This document shows positions 45,290 to 55,825 of a stretch of DNA of 64,000 nt, piece by piece. The notes under the pieces were generated by a model, which searched no databases, had not been told where the DNA came from, and saw only the letters and a program-made list of their open reading frames with translations. This stretch comes from Onchidella celtica (lineage: Eukaryota; Mollusca; Gastropoda; Systellommatophora; Onchidiidae). Every line of letters begins with the position of its first letter. Positions within the stretch are counted from its first letter, which is position 1. Both the position numbers and the translations under genes were made by a program. Location: contig OZ007572.1 of assembly GCA_963931925.1 (NCBI GenBank), positions 22,308,382 to 22,372,381 on the forward strand, given 5' to 3'.

Positions 45290-45600
45290 TGTTTTTACTC
45301 GCTGTCCCGCGCTCTTTCATTCATCATCTTTCCCTCCGCCTTTCATCTTCCTCATTTTCCCCCCAGCCTTGTCCATCCATGCATCAGAATGTCTGTCTGT
45401 CTGTGTGTCATCTCTCTCTCTCTCTTTACGTCACTGTCCTTGTCTCTCTCTCTCTCTCTCTCTTTACGTCACTCTCCTTGTCTCTCTCTCTGTCTCTGTC
45501 TGTCTGTCTGCCTCACCTCTGTCTCTCTGTCCATCTCTCCAGCTCTCTCTCTCTCCCTCTCTCGCCCCTCCCCCTCTCTCTCTCTCTCACTGGCTGTTGG
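45290..45600 (+). repeat. CT-rich low-complexity tract
   Basis: Imperfect (CT)n with TCTG and TTTACGTCACT islands, the latter repeated about 40 bp apart (about 45425 and 45463). Confidence 0.88.
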
Positions 45601-45919
45601 TCTGTTTGTCTTTCTTCATTCAGAATATTTTAATGTATTTTTTGGTCTCTTCTTCTTTTTAAAAAAAAAATCCTTTGCTCGGCATCCTGGCCCTGTCACT
45701 CCTCCTCCTTTGGAAAAAAATTAAAAAATATTCTGCAGTCTTTGACCTTTTAACTGTCAAGGGAAACAGAAAGGCTTTATTATGTGTGCAACGATTTTCT
45801 GTCAAATTCCACAGTAGGAATTAATCTGAAACTCTTGCTGGCCAGTCAAAAAGTCACAGAAACATCGTGAAATAAATTGTTACTTTCATTAAGAGGATTT
45901 TCCGGACACCCGTGCATAG

Positions 45920-46175
45920 ACGCTCTGTTGTATAATCTGAACTGTAGATAAATGCTGTCGAATCACAGGAACTTAAATGTTTATGCATGCGCCCCCCCCC
46001 CCCCCCCCCAAATAAAAATATTAAGCGATGCTTTTAATGATGCTGGCCATCAACTTATCATGGATTCGCTGTTTCATAACCCGAGCTGTGGGTAAAATGC
46101 CCTCGTATCAGAGGAACTTAATGTGTGTGTCTTGGCAACCAAAAAGAAAAGGGCCGTGCTATTAATGATGTCAGT
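45920..46175 (+). repeat. Diverged tandem duplication of about 145 bp
   Basis: AATCTGAACTGTAGATAAAT..AGGAACTTAAATG recurs as AACCCGAGCTGTGGGTAAAA..AGGAACTTAATG. Each is followed by GCTTTTAATGATGCTG or GCTATTAATGATGTCA. The first unit holds a poly-C run of about 18 bp. Confidence 0.65.
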
Positions 46176-46179
46176 TAAT

Positions 46180-46595
46180 CTTAATCATAATAATATAGAG
46201 ACCTTTTTTGGCACAGATCCTGCATGTTTGTCAGTTATGTTTTGCCGTTCTCCTCATCCCTTTTGCGTGATATCTCGGCGCCTAGCTCTGAATTTTTTTG
46301 CAGTATATATGATGTTTTGATCAACACTGATAAATCGTGTTTACGTTATCTGCTTGAGGTTTGCTCATTTGATTTTAGTATTTTTAATTTCAAGTGAGGA
46401 TACGCCAACTTGTTTGAATTTGGCTTTGTTGTGTAGAAATAGAAAATTTTGGAAATGGAATCAAATTTTCTCGTTAATGAGAAATCTGAAGTAACATGTG
46501 AGTGATAATTATGGAGGACAGCCAAAATAATAGTTTGATTTGATAATTCCCCTTTTCACCCCACCCCATTTCTTTCCCCCTCCCCCCCCCCCTCT
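46180..46595. other. Unassigned non-coding sequence
   Basis: No gene or repeat recognised. Confidence 0.45.
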
Positions 46596-46599
46596 CAAT

Positions 46600-46980
46600 C
46601 AACCGGTGTTTGCGTGTCTGTCTGGCTATCTCCTTTTCTCTTTTTCTCTCTCTCTCTTTCTCATTTCCTCTATCCACCCCCCCCCCCCCCCGCTCACTCT
46701 CTACTTTCTCCATCTTCCTCTAGCTTTATTCTCTGCCCTTCACTTTCCCTCACTCTCTCTCTTCCTCTTTCTCTCTCTCTCTCTCTTCCTCCCTTTCTGT
46801 CTTCCTTCCTCTCTCCCTCTCTTGGCGCTCGCTCTCCCTCTCGCTTTCTCACTCTCTCTCCTTCAGTCCCCCATCTCCTCTCTCTCTCTCTCTCTCTCTC
46901 CCTCTTTCTTGCTCACGCTGTCTCCGCCTCTCTCACCCTCCCTTTGTCTTTCTCCTTTCTTCTTCCTCTCTTTGTGTGCT
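46600..46980 (+). repeat. CT-rich low-complexity tract with poly-C
   Basis: (CT)n, TTC and poly-C (46677-46691). The 239- and 157-codon frames that cross it are Ser/Leu/Pro-rich artefacts. Confidence 0.88.
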
Positions 46981-46999
46981 TTATTACAGAGTTGGCTGT

Positions 47000-48005
47000 C
47001 CAAACAATGGGAGCACAGAAATGCTTCCATCGAAATGAAAGGAAAAAAAATGAACAAACTCGCAAGTGTCAGTGGAAATTTGTGTGATCCTATAATGAAG
47101 CTATCGTCACGTATAAATCATATAGAGACAGGTGAACAAGGGGCACAGTGTAATAATTGTGTTTGTGAGAGCTGTATGGGAATTTATTGGACTGACATAT
47201 TGGCAAGGACAGGTGTGGGAAACAGTTTATTGGTATTTTTTGTCATTCCTCTCAGTTGAAGTGGATGGCCGGGGCGGGGGGGGGGGCGGGGGGGGGGGGC
47301 TGGACTGTCGTGTTATAGAAAAAGAATGTATACGCCAAAAAACGAAAGTTTACAACGGAAGCAAAGAACATTTTTGCTATACTTTATTCATTGTTCTGTT
47401 TTCATGTTGAGATGACCAGAAGAAACTATTACAATGTAGTCATGCACATTTCTAATCCAAGATAGACGGGTAGAACGCACTTTGGACTATGAAATGATGT
47501 TGAAAAGTGAATTTGCCCCCCAATAATAGTTTATGCTGTCTTTTTTTTTCTTCCCCATAACAAGGCAGCTTAATAGTCTTTCAAAAGCACTGTGAGTTGA
47601 ATCCAGTCAGCAAAATATTGGCGTCGTAGTTTATGAAATAGTATCACATGAGTAATTTTAAGTTCAGCATAGTCAGAGGAAGGTGAGAGCAATGATGTTT
47701 ATTTTCATCATCATCATCATCATCAACAACAACCACAACAACACAACAACAGCAGCAGCAGCAACGACAACAACAACAATAACAAACCAAGAGAGAAAGA
47801 AACCCAAACAGGTCATCATCAGTATGATCAGCGATTGACCTGTTTAGTGACGACCACTCCATCAGCACAAGGAGATGGTTAAAATCTAGAGGTCAGTGCA
47901 GGGTAAAACCAGATACGCACTCTGCAGAAAGGGTGTAGGTACACACACGTACGTGTAGTATGTGTTGCCAAGTCCACGTCAGTGCTAGGTTAGTCTAAGG
48001 GATGA
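47000..48005. other. Unassigned sequence with poly-G and trinucleotide runs
   Basis: Poly-G at about 47275-47300 and a CATCAT/CAACAACA region at about 47706-47790. No gene recognised. Confidence 0.55.
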
Positions 48006-48009
48006 AACA

Positions 48010-48200
48010 GACCACGACTGGTGTAGGTGCCAGACTGGTGGTCGCCATCCACAGGTTATGCACCACACTAATACACTAGGCACTGCCCGTGCATCACACT
48101 AATACACTAGGCACTGCCCGGGCCATGCCTAAGTGTATTAGTGTGATGCATAACCCATGGGTGGCGAGCTGCCAGTCTGGCGCCTACATTAGCCACGGTC
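48010..48200. mobile_element. 191-bp palindromic element
   Basis: The left arm at 48010-48090 pairs with the right arm at 48121-48200 with few mismatches (GCCAGACTGGTGGTCGCCA against its inverted partner TGGCGAGCTGCCAGTCTGG). The innermost 30 bp of the left arm (CACACTAATACACTAGGCAC) is directly duplicated, giving a loop that can pair in two registers. Non-coding. Confidence 0.8.
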
Positions 48201-48204
48201 ATGT

Positions 48205-50145
48205 CAGAGCTCGGTGTCAGATAGGCAAGATCTCAACGACCCCCATTTGTCAAGTGAGCGCTCGTATTGCTTCATCGCCCACCTCCTGTGAGCACAGCAG
48301 TCAAGCTGGTCTCTTGCCAGATTACCCGGGTGTGACCTTTGCGTGTGCTCTTAAATGCGCTGTGTGCATCTTTGTGGGCCCATTTAGCAAAATATGTAAC
48401 ATCACAGTGGCATTTACACAGCAAATGTTGTACAAGTGGTGTATATCCCATGATACAGTCACCCCTGGCGCGAGCACATAATATTGTTACTCCACTTATG
48501 CTATTTTTAGTTACCACCAATGACATCTGAGGAAAACCATTCGACTTTTATTCTGAATGAAATCAAAAGAAAATCGAAAGATGTGTCTTTAAAAGGAAGA
48601 AACGGGGTCAAGAAAATCTAAATTGGGTCTCCAAACACAAGAAACAGCAATTCCTGGGCTTGTATTTCGAAAACAGTTATAAATGTATCGTGTTATTGGA
48701 AAGGCTAGTGTTATAAGTGCGTACGCACCCGAAGCGTTTTGTGCTCGGGGCACATACGTATACGTATATATAGCCCTAACTCCGTCCTTATCCTCAACCC
48801 TAAATCTTATGGAATCCCCAACTCTGCCCCCCACCTTTTCAGAACAACACAAAAAAAAAAGGGGGGGGGGGGGCAAAAAAAAAAAAAAAGAAGAAGAAAA
48901 TCTGAAAGAGTAATTAAGGCTGTTGTTAAAAGTATTTCGGGAGGAGCTGTCTAGCTCTGGAGTCACAAAAGGCTTTAAAATACGTCTCACAAAGTGCATG
49001 AGGCCCCCTCGGACCCCATAGTTCACGATATCTCTTCAAAACAAGACTTGACTTCAGTGTGTCACCCGCCTTAGATGTAGTGAAGAAGACTTGACCTTAT
49101 TTCTATGAATAGAGCAATTCGCACGGAAAGAGTCGTGTAATTAACCACTGGGGAATGGGGGTGGGGGCTCTTATGCTTTCCCGTTAATCAACACTCGCGG
49201 TCCCCAGGACACATTAGTCATGAGTGTTTTTCGGTCCTCAATGCCCAGAGGGTAGGCATGGACGGGAGGTTGTTGCACTCGTTGACATGCCTGAATGCTC
49301 GTGTCTATCAGTATCACCATGTACAGGCTAGGGGGTGAAAGCAAGACTTGTTAATGAAATAAGGGCTGTGATCCTCACTTTATTTATTTGAGGAGACGAA
49401 GTCAAAACATAGTAAGTACTTAACCCCGTCACTTTCACGGGCCTTTGAAAGGACTAATTTTACAGCTATTCGCTATCAGAACCAATGATATCAGCGTTTC
49501 CGAAATTTATTATTCCGTGGGTTTCTATTTCCAGACCAATACCAACTCCAGAATTTTAAAATACCAGGTTTGTAAGATTTTCTCATTTGCAACTGAAAAT
49601 AATTATGCTTGACTGAGCACTGAAATTTGGCTTTAGAAGTAGTTGGATGAAAGTACGTTAGGCTAATGTCATTTTCAGCTGCATTTTTAAAAAACTCTTC
49701 GAATTTCAATATTTTGAAACGGAAGTTTGCATTTAATATCGACTTTTCTGCTTTCGCTAAGTAGGTCAAATGGCTACTTAGTACGTTTTGATTCGCAAAT
49801 ATCCCTCATTTGTATACAAAGAGTGGCTGACAAGGATGGCAGTGAGCGAAGGGAGCTCGTGTCAAAGGTTAGACTTATGATAGCAGTGATTTACATCAAC
49901 GAGAATTTGTGAACAGCTTTTTATTTCTTAAATGTTATTTACTTGCATATCGACGGTTATCATCTAGAACGTGTTATACCCAATTTTATTCATCCTCTGA
50001 AATGCCTGTAGATATCCAAGACACAAGTTATTGTAATTATTTGAATTTTTATTAAGGTTTCAAATTTCAGACTCCTTTTTCTGAATTTGACTGTTTTTGA
50101 TATGTTAAAGCATTCCGGTTGCCAACTTTTGATATGAGTGGTTTG
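48205..50145. other. Unassigned non-coding sequence
   Basis: No gene recognised. Poly-A/poly-G runs lie at about 48850-48890. A 92-codon minus-strand frame at 49491-49769 has no known motif. Confidence 0.5.
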
Positions 50146-50147
50146 CG

Positions 50148-50370
50148 TTGTTGTCGTTGCTGTGCTTGTTGTCGTTGTTGTTGATGATGGCGATGTTGTT
50201 GTTGTTGTTGATGATGATGTTATTGCTGTTAATGATGTTGTTGTTGTTGATGATGCTATTGTTGTTGATGATGTTGTTGTTGTTGATGATGTTGTTGTTG
50301 ATGGTGTTGTTGTTGTTGTTGATGTTGATGATAATGATGTTGCTGGTGTTGTTGTTGTTGTTGTTGTTTA
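50148..50370 (+). repeat. (GTT/GAT)n trinucleotide region
   Basis: TGTTGTTG and TGATGATG blocks alternate with a higher-order rhythm of about 24-27 bp. Poly-Asn or poly-Val/Leu frames are artefacts. Confidence 0.92.
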
Positions 50371-50374
50371 AGAA

Positions 50375-51170
50375 AGAGAGAGAACAAAAACAAAAGATCG
50401 ATTTGGAAAAGCCAGCAGTTTGGCAGGGGAATGATCTGTTTAAATACAGAGCGAGATGGCCCGAGCAGCATAAGCGCTTTTGCTGTCGATTCAAGGGCCC
50501 ACCAGAGACGCAACTTGATCTCCAAAACAACAAAGATTACTTTTGTCCGTCGGGCGAACGCTGTTGCAAGTTCTTGTTTACCACAAACAGGAGAATGGGT
50601 CAGCGTGACTGCAAACATAAAGTTGATGTGCGGGGAACGATGTGTTTAATAAAGAACAAAGTGTTGTGAATAAACATTTTATGGAAAGTAAAACATGTTA
50701 AGAACCTGAACAAAACAACAACCAAAATAATAATAGCAGTAGAACTGTAGACATAACAGAATAAGATCTTTATAATTTGCAAAGGAAATACATGTATGGG
50801 AGAAAAGAAAGGGGATTAACAAAAAGAAATCATTAATACCTTGTCATGTATTATCATTACATGGCTGTGCGATTGAAATCATTATTGTTATTTAACATGA
50901 TTATTATTATTATTTGAGTTTTGCGTGTAATTTTGCATGGGAGCTAGACAAAGAAAGACAGCCCCCGCGGGCTTTAGTAGTTTTTAATTAATGAATGAAC
51001 TGACGAACCTGACGTTGTTTGTGAAACTTCTGTAAAGTTGAATCGATGCGTTAGGCCGGTGGCGCATAGTCAAGTACGTTTTGTCTTAGTATTACTGTGA
51101 GATGTGAACCATTGAGTTAAACGCGTCTTCACACACTGCTGAGTCTGAAACAAGTCTGTCTCACTGGTTC
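50375..51170. other. Unassigned non-coding sequence
   Basis: No gene or repeat recognised. Confidence 0.45.
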
Positions 51171-51174
51171 GGTC

Positions 51175-51304
51175 CAATGAAACGCAAACTAAAAGAGAAA
51201 ACAGAAAATGGCCGATATTTCGGCAACAATTTTTTTCCCGTGGAGAAGGCTGTTGCCGAAATACCGGCCATTTTCTGTCTTCTCTTGTAGTTTGCGTTTC
51301 ATTG
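51175..51304. mobile_element. Near-perfect 54-bp-arm hairpin
   Basis: 51175-51228 and 51251-51304 are reverse complements with about 3 mismatches in 54 bp (for example AATGGCCGATATTTCGGCAA against TTGCCGAAATACCGGCCATT). The loop is 22 bp. The right arm runs directly into repeat family F. Confidence 0.85.
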
Positions 51305-51410
51305 TATCGTTTGGGTATTATTTCTTACGCGAGGCTTTGCTACATACAACCTTTTTTTTTTTTTTTTTGCCAAATTTTGACATTGCCTATGGCCTTGCTG
51401 CGACCTCACA
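51301..51410 (+). repeat. Dispersed repeat family F, copy 1
   Basis: ATTGTATCGTTTGGGTATTA, TTTCTTACGCGAGGCTTTGC, a T-run, TTTTGCCAAATTTTGACATTG and CCTTGCTGCGACCTCACA. A second copy lies at 61824-61930. Confidence 0.75.
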
Positions 51411-51546
51411 GTTTTTCTGTGGTTTTTCTAATATTTGGTCACTTACTGGTTCGGGTGAGTTAAAACTGTTTTGAGTCTGCTGGCGGAAAGAGAGATCTCC
51501 CCCACCGAGCCAAAAACAGACCAGGAACAGACTGGACTCAGTAATC

Positions 51547-52018
51547 CAGGGATGCGGAGTCGGTCTGAAAATTTTCCGACTCCGACTCCGACTCCAGCCT
51601 TTTGAAAATGACCGACTCCGACTCCGACTCCAGCCTTTTCTGAAATGACCGACTCCGACTCCGACTCCGACTCCGACTCCGGCCTCTTTCTCTAACCGAA
51701 CAGTTGATCCTTCATTACTTTTTTCTTAAATAAGAACTCAGGTTGTTGTTGCTGAGATTTAAAAAAAAATATTAATATTATCCACATAAGGAGAAAAACA
51801 TAATGTTTGTCTAATAATATAATCTGATTTAATTTTTAAAAATACATGTATTTTAAACAAAAACTCTGCAAAAATCTAATGTTGGCCGGAGTCGGAGTCG
51901 GAGAAAATATTTCCGACTCCGACTCCGACTCCAGGCTCTTGACAATTTCCGACTCCGACTCCAGCTAAAAAGCTTCCGACTCCACGACTCCGACTCCGAC
52001 TCCGACTCCACATCCCTG
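51547..52018 (+). mobile_element. Complete non-autonomous hAT element with (GACTCC)n arrays, copy 2
   Basis: Starts CAGGGATGCGGAGTCGG, ends CGACTCCACATCCCTG, 472 bp. It is flanked by a perfect 8-bp direct duplication CAGTAATC (51539-51546 and 52019-52026), the hallmark of hAT insertion. The internal sequence is nearly identical to 11165-11641, differing mainly in hexamer copy number and a few bases. It has no coding capacity, so an autonomous hAT elsewhere must have mobilised it. Confidence 0.92.
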
Positions 52019-52050
52019 CAGTAATCTATTGGCACCTGGTGTTTGGGGTT

Positions 52051-52262
52051 TGAGGTCTTTGTTGTAGGAGGATCACAGCCCTGGGCTTTTACACTTCGCT
52101 TTTGTTGTTGTTGTTGTCTTTTATTTCTTCTGGTGTTTTTTTTTTTTCTTGTTTCTTGCCTTTCATCTGCGACGACTTCTGATTCTTTTCCTTCTTCTTC
52201 TTCTTCTCCCTCGCCTTTTTCTTCCTCTCCTTCATCTTTTTCTTCTTTTTCTTTTTCTTAGG
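52051..52262 (+). repeat. Dispersed repeat family E, copy 2
   Basis: TGAGGTCTTTGTTGTAGGAG, GGGCTTTTACACTTCG, TCTTTTATTTCTTC, CTTGTTTCTTGCC and a TTCTTC-rich end. Collinear with 38589-38825. Confidence 0.65.
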
Positions 52263-52269
52263 CCCTAAA

Positions 52270-52570
52270 AGAGCTGTTTGGTCTGGCACATAAAGAGGCA
52301 GCTACAAGTAGAGGAAAAGGGTTTCTGCGGGGAGTTGGTTGGGGAGAGGAGATTATGGGTTGATTTTTGTCCACACTTTGATTTCCGAATTGGTGTTTGG
52401 CGTGAGGACTCCAGACAACCACGGCTACCACTGGGAGATAGCGTGCTGGAATTCATTTTGTTGTGATGGTTTCAAAAGGAAGAGGGGGGGGGGGGGGCAA
52501 AAAAAACAACCCCCCACCGCATTGTCGAATCAGAGTATTTTCTGTAATTATATTCTACATCGTGTAAGTA
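52270..52570. other. Unassigned non-coding sequence
   Basis: No gene recognised. A poly-G run lies at about 52486-52497. Confidence 0.45.
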
Positions 52571-52577
52571 AGCATGT

Positions 52578-52797
52578 CGCGACTTTAGTTGTTGTTTGTT
52601 CCGACTTCACAAACTGAGAAATGCGACGTTAAAATAAACATTTTACTATTACGATCAGGAGTTACATGAAACAGCTTGACAAGTGTCTCAACGCATTTTA
52701 AACAAGTGTTGTAAAGTGTGCTTTTGTTATACTTTTCCTGCCAACTAATAGATCTCCAGGTTTTCAGAAAATAGAGATAGAACAAGCAAGAACTAAG
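52578..52797 (+). repeat. Dispersed repeat family D, copy 3
   Basis: CGCGACTTTAGTTGTTGTTTG, ACTGAGAAATGCGACGTTAA, GAAACAGCTTGACAAGTGTC, TTTTAAACAAGTGTTG and GATCTCCAGGTTTTCAG. Shares the long 3' part with 29253-29498. Confidence 0.8.
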
Positions 52798-52844
52798 GTT
52801 GTATCAAGCTTCACATGACACCCCAGGCCTCATTCACCACACAC

Positions 52845-53090
52845 CGGCTCAGAGGCCCAATGTTTAGAGCGGTTGACTTGAGTGCCATAGTTCCCAGGTT
52901 CGATTCCCATTCTAGGGGCGGTGCAGCCTTGCTGATTTCTGGCAGTGTTTTTAAGGCATTCGGCGTCCTGGCGGAGGTCAGAGACCCTTCTGTGATATGT
53001 GGCCACTCTGTACTGAGAAGAGATGTAAAACCGCAAGAAGACGTTAGTTACAATACAAACTATCCGCTGCAAGTATTTCTTTTGTAAAAA
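52845..53090 (+). mobile_element. tRNA-derived SINE
   Basis: An A-box-like segment (GAGGCCCAATGTTTAGAGCG) lies about 42 bp upstream of a canonical B box (GGTTCGATTCC, about 52901). This is the tRNA-like spacing expected of a pol III promoter. The tRNA-unrelated body continues to about 53090, with a TGTAAAACCGC motif similar to the CGCCGTAAAACC tails of families B and A. No intact tRNA cloverleaf is expected: the acceptor stems do not pair well. Confidence 0.6.
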
Positions 53091-53459
53091 CAAAATAATA
53101 TACCTTGGTTTGGAAGGGCGTACGGATTTGAGGTGAAGTGGAATGGGATAGGGCTGGTAGTTAATTAAGCGTGGTTGGTTGAGTCCACGACATTGCAAGA
53201 TGCTTAAAGGGGTTCACTGGTTATGTAACGGCCACGGCTTCCTGCTGAACTACGGTCAGCCTAGCTGAAGCACTCATTGTATTACACGTACTACATACCT
53301 ACCAACAGGTAGCTGCAGGTTGTTGTTCTCGTGGTGCATGCACGGTGTGAATGTTGAGTACTTACGGTATGCCAGTATGATAGACCGGTGTGAGCAAGGT
53401 TTGACCGGTGCCTGACCCAAGAATTCTGTAGGGGAATTACCTTTTTCTCTCTTTTTTTC

Positions 53460-53547
53460 CCCCTCTCTCTTTCTTTGTCTCTCACCCTGTCTGCCTGCCT
53501 GTCTCTCTGTCTGTTTGTCTTTCTCTCTTCCTGTCTCTCTCTCTCTG

Positions 53548-53591
<44 letters not shown>

Positions 53592-53607
53592 ACTGTCTCT
53601 CTCTCTT

Positions 53608-53696
<89 letters not shown>

Positions 53697-53698
53697 GC
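53460..53698 (+). repeat. Long (CT)n microsatellite
   Basis: CT runs with TG interruptions, followed directly by family A copy 5. Confidence 0.95.
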
Positions 53699-53817
53699 CG
53701 GTGGTGGGCGTTTCTGAAAAAATCTCCTATTGTGCCGGTATCGTTTTGTTTATCGCCCTGTTTTTCCACAGCACAGCATGACCGTTATCGTACTTGATAT
53801 CTTCAAACTCAAACTCC
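53699..53817 (+). repeat. SINE-like dispersed repeat, family A copy 5
   Basis: GGTGGTGGGCGTTTCTG, ATCTCCTATTGTGCCGGTAT, CACAGCATGACCGTTATCG and TCTTCAAACTCAAACTCC. Confidence 0.72.
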
Positions 53818-53819
53818 CT

Positions 53820-54750
53820 CTCTGTCTGTCTGTCTCTCCCACCTTCCAACATTGTGTATTTCTAACATACGTAGAACTACAAGCACACATTCTTTATATC
53901 CCACGCTGTTCTTCTCTCCATCCATCCGTCACCCGCTCTTCATAGATAATACATTCTTTGTGTTCCCATGCCATTCCTCAGGCTAACACTCACCCCTCCC
54001 CCTTTTCTCGTGGGTGATAATACCCACATACCTGTCGGATACCTTTAAAAAAACCACACTTGTAAGCTCACAAAATGTTTTCGTTTCTGTTGGCACAAAG
54101 TACGTGTCTCTCACCCAGTTTCTCCTCACACACACGCACCTACTTTCCTGGTCTCTGTACAAGTAATGTCGGTCCTTGGGATTTTTCCCGAAGATCTTGG
54201 GATATTGGGGGTTTACCTTGGGATCTTTGCTCCCCCCCCCCCCCCACCCTCTTTTTTTGTTTAAAGATCTGGGGATTTTTTAAAATGTCTTTTGCTACTA
54301 TTTCTTTGGGGGGGGGGTACAAACACAAAATTGCCCTTCTACCCACAATAATATTGGGACTTAAAAGGAGATGCATAAATTACAGGGCAGTTTGAGACTG
54401 GCTGTGTGAGAGGATCTTTTGCATGCTCTGCGAGCTAATTACTGGCATGGCTTAGTTCAAATGTAATGCATAACGAAGTTGTAAACTTTAAATATGTTTT
54501 CTGGGGTTAGATAAAATTTTTTGAATTTTAAAAATATTTTTTTTACTTCATCTTGGGATTTTTTTATACGGGATTCTTGGGACTTTTGAAAAGTCTTCAC
54601 CAGCAACGCTGCTCCTGTTCTTCAAAACTCTGTTCAGATCCATACCAAACTACTTTTGAGAATGTTACCAATCTGATAAAATTTATGCGAAACTATTTAA
54701 TTCTATTTGTGAAATTTGGAAGCTCTGAATACGAAACATTAAGTACCCAA
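53820..54750. other. Unassigned sequence with recurrent TTGGGATTTT words
   Basis: No gene recognised. CTTGGGAT-type words cluster at 54174-54225 and again at 54550-54590, in direct rather than inverted orientation. Poly-C and poly-G runs lie near 54232 and 54309. Confidence 0.4.
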
Positions 54751-54754
54751 ACAG

Positions 54755-54832
54755 ACCGTGATAGGCGCAAAGTGGCCGTTATCGTGCTGATGGCGCGCCG
54801 TAAAACCCGATCCAAATCAAACTCAGACGCGC
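54755..54832 (+). repeat. Isolated family A/B-type 3' tail
   Basis: GTGATAGGCGCAAAGTGGCC, GTTATCGTGCTGATGGCGC, GCCGTAAAACCCGATCC and AAATCAAACTC. It combines the family B tail (AAAGTGGCCG, CGCCGTTAAACC) with the family A ending (AAACTC), without either head. Confidence 0.6.
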
Positions 54833-55070
54833 TGTACTGACGTATCAGAGGTGCTCGTGTTCCAGAAAAATGACCTGTTGAACAGCTAACCCGACCTGAC
54901 CACGATGACATGAGATTTTTATGTGATAACCAGTGAGATGGATGGTGGGCAATGCAGAACCCGTGCCAGCATCTACTTGGCAGATATAATAAAATAAGCA
55001 TTATTGAGACCCACACTGACAAAATGGCTTATCTTCATTTCGCAGCATTATCTGTGAACTGTGACAATTC

Positions 55071-55744
55071 GCATCATTCTTGATAATTATAGGAGATCTG
55101 CTTTGGCATCATTCTTGATAATTATAGGAGATCTGCTTTGGCATCATTCTTGATAATTATAGGAGATCTGCTTTGGCATCATTCTTGATAATTATAGGAG
55201 ATCTGCTTTGGCATCATTCTTGATAATGATAGGAGATCTGCTTTGGCATCATTCTTGATAATTATAGGAGATCTGCTTTGGCATCATTCTTGATAATGAT
55301 AGGAGATCTGCTTTGGCATCATTCTTGATAATTATAGGAGATCTGCTTTGGCATCATTCTTGATAATTATAGGAGATCTGCTTTGGCATCATTCTTGATA
55401 ATTATAGGAGATCTGCTTTGGCATCATTCTTGATAATTATAGGAGATCTGCTTTGGCATCGTTCTTGATAATTATAGGAGATCTGCTTTGGCATCATTCT
55501 TGATAATTATAGGAGATCTGCTTTGGCATCATTCTTGATAATTATAGGAGATCTGCTTTGGCATCATTCTTGATAATTATAGGAGATCTGCTTTGGCATC
55601 ATTCTTGATAATTATAGGAGATCTGCTTTGGCCTCATTCTTGATAATTATAGGAGATCTGCTTTGGCATCATTCTTGATAATTATAGGATCTGCTTTGGC
55701 ATCATTCTTGATAATTATAGGAGATCTGCTTTGGCATCATTCTT
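55071..55744 (+). repeat. 35-bp satellite, about 19 copies
   Basis: Unit GCATCATTCTTGATAATTAT then AGGAGATCTGCTTTG, repeated head to tail over 674 bp. Variation is minimal: two GATAATGAT units, one GCATCG, one GCCTC and one with a 2-bp deletion. Each unit carries an AGATCT site. No inverted termini. Confidence 0.97.
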
Positions 55745-55825
55745 GCTGCCTGTCCACTCCTAACCCATACCCTCTTCTTCTTCATTTATTATACACCATC
55801 TGAGTTACTCGTTTTTGGACTAGAC

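Noticed and set aside
46540..47259. Longest plus-strand open frame (239 codons)
   Set aside because: It runs through CT and poly-C tracts and is Ser/Leu/Pro-rich; no domain and no splice context. The same reasoning removes the CT/GA-spanning frames near 18-20 kb, 31-34 kb, 45 kb, 53 kb and 59 kb.
48089..48481. 130-codon plus-strand frame
   Set aside because: It starts inside the 48010-48200 palindrome and shows no domain; a chance frame in GC-richer sequence.
49491..49769. 92-codon minus-strand frame
   Set aside because: No motif or conservation that I can recognise and no start or splice context.
54160..54600. TTGGGATTTT-rich region as a transposon
   Set aside because: The words repeat in direct orientation and no inverted ends or duplications could be paired.
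55071..55744. Could the regular 35-bp repeats be a CRISPR array?
   Set aside because: The units are directly adjacent with no unique spacers, and the surroundings are eukaryotic; it is a simple satellite.
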